The notes beneath the pieces are model-generated. The model made no database searches. It was not told the DNA's origin and saw nothing but the letters and a program-made list of their open reading frames with translations. The position numbers were made by a program, and so were the translations under genes. Positions 56,641-64,000 of a DNA stretch of 64,000 nucleotides are shown here, one piece after another; within the stretch, counting starts at the first letter, position 1, and the number at the start of each line of letters is the position of its first letter. Location of the stretch: NCBI GenBank assembly GCA_032622095.1, contig CP136066.1:104739319-104803318 (forward strand), in the 5' to 3' direction. Source of the DNA: Siphonodentalium dalli. Lineage: Eukaryota > Mollusca > Scaphopoda > Gadilida > Siphonodentaliidae.

Positions 56641-58142
56641 CAGTTGGTGGCGAGGACGCGAAAAAAAAGTGACATAATATGCGCGCGTGGTTGGGTGCGG
56701 ATAACGATATGTTATTTCAGTTGCCTTTTATAAACTTAGAATTAGAACTTCCCTGTACAAATGCGAGTCATTCGATCAACATGGATTTCACAATACTGCA
56801 CATGTGACAAATCGCTCCTTCGTGGGCAAATCGAGGTATTGGACTAAGACAATGTTTCAGCATTAGCACTCACCACGTGTACATTTATGACACTCCTGAT
56901 TTTACAGCAGAATCAACTCACAGCTCGATGAAGATTTAACACAATATTATGCCCCACGGACCATGTTCTCTGTAATCATAAACGACGTATAGCTAGACCA
57001 TAATCAGATCACATGAAAAGACGCACGCAGATAGTCTGACATACGGAATACATACGAATGTAAATTGACCACGTGATACCATACCACAACCAATTTATTG
57101 GTGAATGAGCTTGTTTTGTGAAGCATCTTCGCCGCCCCAGGCATCTAAGTCTGCGAACTAAATTCGATACATCGCAATTAATCACATGGAATGCCCTTCG
57201 TATACTTAATTGTGTTGCTGGAATTACTGTTGATGTGATTTGTTCCTAGTTTGTACGGATTCAGCGGCTGTATTGTAATGTCGAACAGGAAAATTTGCAT
57301 GTTGGCTATCTCAAGAATATAAATTCGCAGCAAATTGGGAACGGCATGCTTGTAATCACACTAATTGACCGTGAATATGTAGCATATGCACAGTGACCAT
57401 TCCGCACAATGTTGATATGTACATACACAATTGTCACCTTCGATCTGTAATTTCTGAACATGTGTGTACCAGTAACTGACATTTGGCGATTTTGCGGTTA
57501 AACCCACATATAATGCTCACACAAGTGTGCGTATCGCGATGGAGTAAACTCCGTTACAAACATTGGGTGGCAAGACTATGTATATAGATGGTATTACTGT
57601 TTTGAAAAACACAGTAAGACATTTTGAAAACTTACACTAAATTTACAAGTGTGTTTTGCGATGTATACATCTGTATATTATTGTCATAGCCATGATACAC
57701 ATTGTAAATATACAACGGTCTTTCGTGTGGATTACTCAAGGTGAAAATTAGCGCAGAAACCATAGGAAAAAAAAGAAAACACAAAGTGAACTTACATCGG
57801 TGTTTTGGTGGTAAATACAATAATAATTACCATGGTAAAATGAAACATATCCGTAGTACCAGGCTTGATTTGGTGCTACTTTTATGGAAAATACTATGGT
57901 TATAACCTTCGGTAAATAAGTCATAATGAATTTGCAGCGGTCTTTTTGGGCGATGCAATACTTTGCTTTTATTGAAACAATCACAATGAGAATTATCATG
58001 AACATGTTGTCATACATACAGATATGGCATTCCTCGCATTCTCACATAGATCACTCTTACTGCGCGCACTCTAACTGCGCGCACTCAAAAGTAACACACT
58101 TATATGATATGTATATATACGTGCATGTGTATAGTACAATAG

Positions 58143-58145
<3 letters not shown>
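56641..58145. other. No gene recognised
   Basis: AT-rich DNA with scattered short frames (for example 57748-58017 minus, hydrophobic). No motif or repeat that I can name. Confidence 0.4.
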
Positions 58146-58177
<32 letters not shown>

Positions 58178-58510
58178 GTGACGTTTCGGATATACTCACC
58201 TCTCAACATAGAGTGTATTGTGGAGATATGGTGGCTCATCGGGTTTTTGACGGAGGTGAATATTTTAACAGCATACCCACCGCCAACGCCGCCCGTATCT
58301 TAATGGGACAATTTTTCTATTAATCCCGATGGGTCCATATTTTTATTAACCCTCATGGGACGATATTTTAATTAACAATCAAGGTACAATTTTAATTAAC
58401 CATCATGGGACCATATTTTTTATTAACCCTGATTGGACGATATACTAATTAACCATCATGGGACCATATATTATTTGACCGTGATGTGACCATATTTCAA
58501 TTTACCCTCT
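58146..58510. repeat. (TTA)n microsatellite and ~26-bp minisatellite
   Basis: TTA repeat at 58146-58175. At 58304-58510 there are about eight diverged ~26-bp units of the form GGGACCATATTTTTATTAAC CCTCAT. Confidence 0.85.
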
Positions 58511-59039
58511 GTGTGTGTGACGATACTATGTTACGAAGATCGCAATTTTTTGCCCGATTATTATTCTGCATGGTATTTCATGCGCTACTCAGACCACTAT
58601 TTCAAATGAAATTAGAAAAAAATATCACATATAATCAACTACATAGGCGTTACCTATATACAGATTTTTCACAATCACCACATTAAAGTTGTTATATTGT
58701 ATATATGGGCAAATAATATGATCTTGAGGGCGTTACCATTTCTGACTATGGTTTTCTTGTATTCGGGTGTGTTGTTTGTTCACTCACCGAAAGGCGAGTC
58801 ACAATTAACGCATCGATAAATAATTTTACTATCTAAGTCGGTGGGTGCTTGCTATATATGGTTGACTGTGCCTATCTTAGTCCACGGAATTATTGATCGA
58901 GTTTGTTATTTATAGTTCTTCTATAGTATGTTCCATTGTTAGCTTTAGTGTATCTAGTCCTGTTGCGCCATGGATTGTTGGAATACAGAGGCATTTTACA
59001 CACGTATTGTCTATAGGGCAGATATACACGAATTATTCT

Positions 59040-59560
59040 TTTGTGATACTGATGGGGTGGCGTAATTCTCGCCATCGTATGTTAATACCACTTGGTGATT
59101 TGCGCTCCAAAATACACCTAATAATATTCGCTTTTGAATTGTTTGCTGTGTCGAAATAAACTTGAAAACATTTCTACGAGCGTTATATGTCCCAGAAAGA
59201 CGCATTCAAGTCATACAAAATACAACTTTGAACATGATATTTTGGGTCACAACAAAAACAGCCATTTGCACGCCGTAACATTCCGTGTTAGTGTATTCCT
59301 GATATGTTAGAAATAAAGAGCGTTTGTTTCACTTCTGTGCGAAGAAAACAGTTGGAAAATGGTTGTGACCATGGAAAGTATTTGTTTAGAGCCTATGAAG
59401 CCGGTCTATCAATATTTCGTGTAGTTGTCAACATATCTTATACCTCCTTCCAAATTACGAAGACAGACTTTGGAAGCTCGAATGAACCATGTCCATTTAA
59501 TTTGATAAGCGGCAGTATGACCTCGTCGTTCATGGTGAAGTCTGATCAAATTCACGCTTT
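59040..59560 (-). mobile_element. LINE 5' fragment with start of ORF2
   Basis: The minus frame at 59011-59205 has IQKRILLGVFWSANHQVVLTYD, matching IQKRIILCVFWSATDMWL of the intact LINE. Upstream (59270-59560) the family 5' flank is present (GTGTTAGTGTATTCCTGATA, GAAGCCGGTCTATCAATATT, GGAAGCTCGAATGAACCATG). The fragment ends inside the endonuclease-coding region and has frame damage. Confidence 0.7.
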
Positions 59561-61796
59561 TCATTTACCGGGACTTTTAAAAGTCCTATTACCTTCCCTG
59601 GCATGTATTTTTGTTTCAGTTCAATCAGTTGTACTAAGTTAACCTTTTGTTTAGTAACTGGATTCTCCGATTCAGTTATAAACGGATACAGTGGAATTGT
59701 ATATTATTCCTTTGGAGGGATGTTAAGAATATACATGTACGAGCAGACGACAGTCAGATGAAATGATAGTACAAGTGCAGAATGATTCGCATTCATAGGT
59801 GGGACCTCTTCAGATAATAGGTTCAATGAAAGACCTATATACTATGCCCTAACGGAACTACTCGTCAGTGAGTATTTGGTAAATAATCGGTTAACAGCTC
59901 GGTTACAATCAAGTATAACTCATATTGCACTTAAGATCAAACTAAACTGTTTTTTGTTTGCTTTTGTACAACAGACTTGATTTAAATACCAACGTGAATG
60001 GGTAGTGCTATGACTGATATAATGTTAACCCTTAAATTCTGTATAACGCATCCATGATGAGTAGTTACAGTAGGAAATGTTCAGATAATAAGTTCAATAC
60101 ACGACCGATTGTTGAACCTAGTATCTGAACATTTCAATGCCATAAATAGGACAGCTGTACTTTTATGATCTGTGTTCTGGTTTTTTTCTTTCTGAAACCC
60201 CCTCCAGATGAATAATAGACCATTCCTTTGTATACTCTTTTAAATGAGTGGAATAACCCATTTAGTATAGAAAGGGTTAAACCTCATTGGACACTCTGAG
60301 TTCATGTTTCTGACATTTCGTCGACGTACAGTCAAAACGTCATTAGTCTGTTTTTGTCGAACATTGAATTTACTCTTGAAAACACTTTCACGCTACGGCT
60401 TCAGCTTCTTGAAGAAACTCTGGCAAAAAGTTGTAGAACAACCAATTTTATGTGTGTGATTACTCGCGGTCTATTGTGTCGGCTAGGGATCAAGTTATAG
60501 ATTAAAGTTTAATAGCGTATTTTGCCTCTCTTCAGACATTAATTACAATTTAGAAAAAAAACAGCCAAACTAAAATAAATGAGTTTCATCATCGGACTTG
60601 AGACATCGCGTATCTCGTGTTGCTACGCACTCTGGTTCTTGTTCCCATTGTGTTCGATGACCGACATGGATGTCAAGATAAATTGTGTCTTCAAATGACA
60701 CCACGTTAAACGTAGGCACACCGAAGGCGGGGACCATGTGGATAGCAGTGACGTCGTTTGATCTCTTGTGCGATTTGAATTCTGATCAGCCCGAAGACGG
60801 CAACTAAATTATTTTGTTGGCGGGCGAACATCCGGACCCCTTCTGCTTTGTTATAACTATATGTCTGGCATTCGTATTTCCTGATTACATGTTATTTCCG
60901 GATAAATCTTACAGTACAGCAATACATTTGATTTGGCGTCTGTTCTGCTATGGACTAATTGGCAATATAATGATAGGTGGTTTGAGGATTGAGGAATTTG
61001 TCGACGGATGGCGTGGGTGTGCCTAACGACGTCTTATCGTGATACAATGGCACTGCCCTGTTAACGAATATAATTATACAAATAACAAAAATAACAATAT
61101 AACACAGTCGTTGTCAATTAACAAGTCATGTCGATGTTGGTTCTGATCCCATATCGGTAATGACTGATGATTGGTATTTCGCGCACATGTAAGGCAGTCA
61201 GGTCCCTGTAATTTGCTGAGCTTGTCATTATGGGTCGGAGATTTTTAAAATTGTGTCCAGTGATTTAAACATTTATTTATTTACCAAAATAAAATGGTGA
61301 CGGGGTTGGATGACAAATGCTAGCTGGCCACTTAGATTGCCGTCCTCTCTAAAATAATCTAACACTAAATACAACGTTACAATAGCAGCATGGTAACATT
61401 TCATACATACATATATAAGAAAGCACACAACAACACTTTTGTGTTAGTGCTAGTCCCTCTTTAATCCAAGTATGTGTTATCAGTTTTAATGTGATTATTC
61501 GTCGACATAAGTATTATTTCATATAGCCACTCATTGTGCTTGTTTCTATGATCGACATGAAGGGTTTTGGAAGTGTCGAATTCGTTCAGACATATTTCTT
61601 TTCAGAGCCAGATATGTTGAATGTGTGTTGCGTCCGTGGAAGTGGTGTCTCTTTTAAACTCTTGGACAGCTTTGAAAGTCACATCGTTTTCATTATTCTC
61701 TAGGCCATGGTCTCCAAATGGCAAATTGTTTACTTTTATTGAAAATGCATAGGGCATTCAAAAATAGTGAAATGCATTCTCTTCATGATACTTAGA
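59561..61796. other. No gene recognised; a hairpin and a shared repeat fragment
   Basis: A hairpin at 60075-60146 pairs GAAATGTTCAGATAATAAG with CTAGTATCTGAACATTTC. 60200-60285 shares ATAGAAAGGGTTAA and flanking words with 34130-34215. The open frame at 60814-61026 is hydrophobic (CFVITICLAFVFPDYMLF) and unassigned. Confidence 0.4.
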
Positions 61797-61945
61797 GGTT
61801 ATGACTTGGTTAGTTTGATATCGGTCGAGATAACAGATCAGCCCGAGGTAACTTCATATCAGCGTGAGACCGAAGGTCGAGTACTGGTATGAAGTTACAT
61901 ATGCTGATATATGTCTTGGTCGATGTCAAACTAACCAGGTAATAA
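61797..61945. repeat. Foldback element, ~65-bp arms
   Basis: GACTTGGTTAGTTTGATATC GGTCGAGATA ... GGTAACTTCATATCAGC pairs imperfectly with TATGAAGTTACATATGCTGA ... GGTCGATGTCAAACTAACCAGG. The central loop is GTGAGACCGAAGGTCGAG. Confidence 0.75.
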
Positions 61946-62439
61946 CGCCGTTATTAATTAAAGATCAACTATATGGTAATGCCATTACTATCCAATCCAA
62001 TTTCAGTTCACCGGTGTAAACAAAAGATTGAATTCCTCTACACCTCCGAAGATTGAAGTATCAAATGACCACCGTATACTGAACTATATATGTTATATAA
62101 CACCTAAAATCATTTCTGTTTGTAGCGTATAGTGGGTTGTGGGCGGTTGCGTCCAGTGGCGTAGTTTACTAGTGACATTAAGCTCTGTTCAATCTGTGAA
62201 CGAGTTTTCATAAGGGGTCACGAGTTTATAAAAGTGTACGGATGTACGCACAATGACATACTTCCCTATTAAAACTAATCTCTACAACATTTGATATGCT
62301 AACAATACTGACATCATAGTGGTATAGCCCGGCGACTGCATGAAGCGACACTGAGCGCCAACCATATAACCTTGGTGAACTCGATCTCAAAGAATCAAGT
62401 GCTTGGCTTAATCATTCTTCTCTGAATTCGATGCCATTT

Positions 62440-63270
62440 ACCAAACATCGACTGATGACATGATGTCTTTGTGTTTATCTCGAATAGGCCTCACGGGAAT
62501 ATACCAAATGCCAACACAGCTGTCAAACCCAAAGTGTGGCACTCGGTGGGCTGAATAAAGTATAGATATAAGCACTCTCATCCAAGCCTGCAAATAGTGT
62601 CTGTCATTTCCAAAATGAGGTCCACATAAGGTGAATTTAGTGACGCCATCACGAAAACTCAATGCAGCGCACTCTACGGTATCACTGCGATATAGTACTG
62701 CCACAAGGATGGTACCTTGCGGACCGATACATCTATTTTTTATATATCGTCGGAACTATATTTAGTCACCTATTATCTTATTTTGACCACCAAAAGTTTG
62801 CAATGATGGTAATTATTTCGGTATTGATAAGAACAATATGAACAGAGCCAGACATAGACAATTTTAATCCTAAAACCTAAGAACACGTAAGAAATTTTTA
62901 CCATATGTCCTTATGGCAGTGGTATCTCAGCGGAGCGATGGGAGATAACTCTGCCTGGAGTTTGGCTATCACGTATTGTGGGGTAGCGTCACCAAATTCA
63001 CCCTTTGGGAACCTCATTCTGCTTAAGCTTCAACTGCTATGGGAGTGATCCTAGGATCAGATTATATTTACCCAGTTGAAGTTGATGTTCACCCATTAGT
63101 CACCTTGATATGCATTTTATCTTCTGCAAATTAGGGGATGTAGAAACTTCCCGGAAAGGATAAAGTAACTAAAAACAATGTTAATTTGAGACTACAGAAA
63201 TGAGGTCCCCAGTGGGTAATTTTTGTGATGCTAGCCCGCTGTGGGGACTTCATTCTGCAAATTACTGACG
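62440..63270. repeat. Decayed relative of the 30-34 kb transposon arm
   Basis: CAAGCCTGCAAATAGTGTCT and TTCCAAAATGAGGTCC line up with CAAGCCCGGAAATAAGGTGC and TTGCAGAATGAGGTCC at 33580-33630. GTCACCAAATTCACCCTTTG (62988) and GAAATGAGGTCCCCAGTGGG (63198) are further copies of the hairpin arm. No ORF. Confidence 0.6.
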
Positions 63271-63682
63271 CATTATTTGCAGGCTTACTCTCATCGGGCC
63301 TTCTTCACTATAAGTAAACATACCGTTTCAGTAATGATATTGTAAATTATGATACACGATATTCGTAACTTTAATTTAGAGTGACAATTCTCAAACATAA
63401 AATTAAACCGACTAAATACATGTACACCCAATTCCCATATTGTTGAGGTGAAACCATGTTGATATATTTACACTCAAACATGCATTCGCGTTGTGGAACA
63501 TGAATGCAGGACGTTGTTTGGTCGAAATGACGTCACATGACGTCGCGCGCTGACCCCAACTTGCATCCATTTTAGTGTAGATGCAACTTGCATCACGACA
63601 CGAGAACAACGTTGGACATGGGCGCCCAATGCTCTTCTAATCTTCCAGTGGACTCGGTGGAGTGTAAATATAAGTAATGCCT

Positions 63683-63815
63683 GTTGATTTAGTTGCGTTC
63701 CATAGAGTATGGATGCAAGTTGGTCTGACATTTTTATGTGTGGAACGCTTTTGCGTTCCACACAAAATGTCAGACCAACTTGCATCCATACTCTATGGAA
63801 TGCAAGCAAATCAAC
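63683..63815. repeat. Near-perfect foldback, ~65-bp arms, 4-nt loop
   Basis: Left arm 63683-63748 and right arm 63753-63815 are reverse complements apart from a few differences. The centre is GTGTGGAACGC TTTT GCGTTCCACAC. The arms include GGATGCAAGTTGGTCTGACA. Single copies of the arm word (CCAACTTGCATCCAT) also occur at 63557-63572. Confidence 0.9.
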
Positions 63816-64000
63816 GTCCATTTCTTAAAAATACATGATATATTACATGCACTGAATTCATTGAAATTTATATATGCAATCAACGTCATTTGTTATGGTT
63901 TGATGCATCTGTCGGCATATATAAGTGTTTAATGCCGAATTAGCTACTGTATAATTTCGCAAATTATACTAAGTATGTAGTTCGGCATCAGAAACTACTA

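Noticed and set aside
57926-58303. 125-codon plus frame with a Leu run
   Set aside because: The Leu run is the TTA microsatellite, and the rest has no recognisable domain.
1-64000. LTR retrotransposons, Polintons or other virus-like elements
   Set aside because: I found no long direct terminal repeats with TG...CA ends and no integrase, protease or capsid motifs. All recognised RT sequences are of the non-LTR (LINE) type.

Overview
This is non-coding-rich animal DNA. There are no operons or bacterial-type genes. A spliced globin exon, a tRNA-derived SINE, several non-LTR retrotransposons and many short inverted-repeat elements fill the window. Families that I associate with molluscan and especially bivalve genomes occur here: the 'GCTCACCTGAGACGAAG' repeat with GTCCGTCC runs, repeats ending in GACAGACAGAC, and LINE/SINE tails of the GTTAAAC-CAATCAATC type. 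Together with a globin-X-like gene they suggest a marine lophotrochozoan, most likely a bivalve. The species cannot be fixed from the sequence.

Layout. 0.2-3.0 kb: a 5'-truncated, decayed Tx1/L1-like LINE on the minus strand. 3.1-5.3 kb: a higher-order satellite of ~122-bp units, cut off by a ~435-bp inverted-repeat element. 7-9.3 kb: hairpin and TTAA-flanked elements. 9.4-11.4 kb: weak, unassigned exon-like segments. 12.4-17.4 kb: two same-strand copies of a retroelement that carries only a gag-like, zinc-knuckle ORF1, with another LINE's 3' fragment between them. 20-23 kb: a 50-bp perfect hairpin, a simple-repeat-bounded element and a Tc1/mariner remnant. 23.9 kb: first exon of an N-myristoylated, globin-X-like globin, the only confident host gene. 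26.8 kb: SINE. 30.1-34.0 kb: a 3.8-kb transposon with ~1-kb terminal inverted repeats and a 6-bp target duplication. 35.0-37.1 kb: a 2.1-kb element with a 9-bp target duplication (MULE-like) carrying a GC-rich ORF. 40.8-43.3 kb: an internally deleted LINE with a 14-bp target duplication. 43.3-46.8 kb: bivalve-type repeats. 48.0-51.9 kb: a LINE with an uninterrupted 1167-codon endonuclease/reverse-transcriptase ORF. 52-64 kb: further repeats, LINE 5' fragments and foldback sequences.

The main biological theme is a retroelement economy. One LINE has an intact ORF, and there are at least two kinds of reduced LINE (ORF1-only, and an ORF1-ORF2 deletion fusion). Both kinds carry clean target-site duplications and so were copied as reduced units, presumably by enzymes supplied in trans. 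Alongside them are two well-bounded DNA transposons whose ends are loaded with short perfect palindromes. No rRNA, functional tRNA, CRISPR or LTR element was recognised. Exons after the first globin exon were not found.
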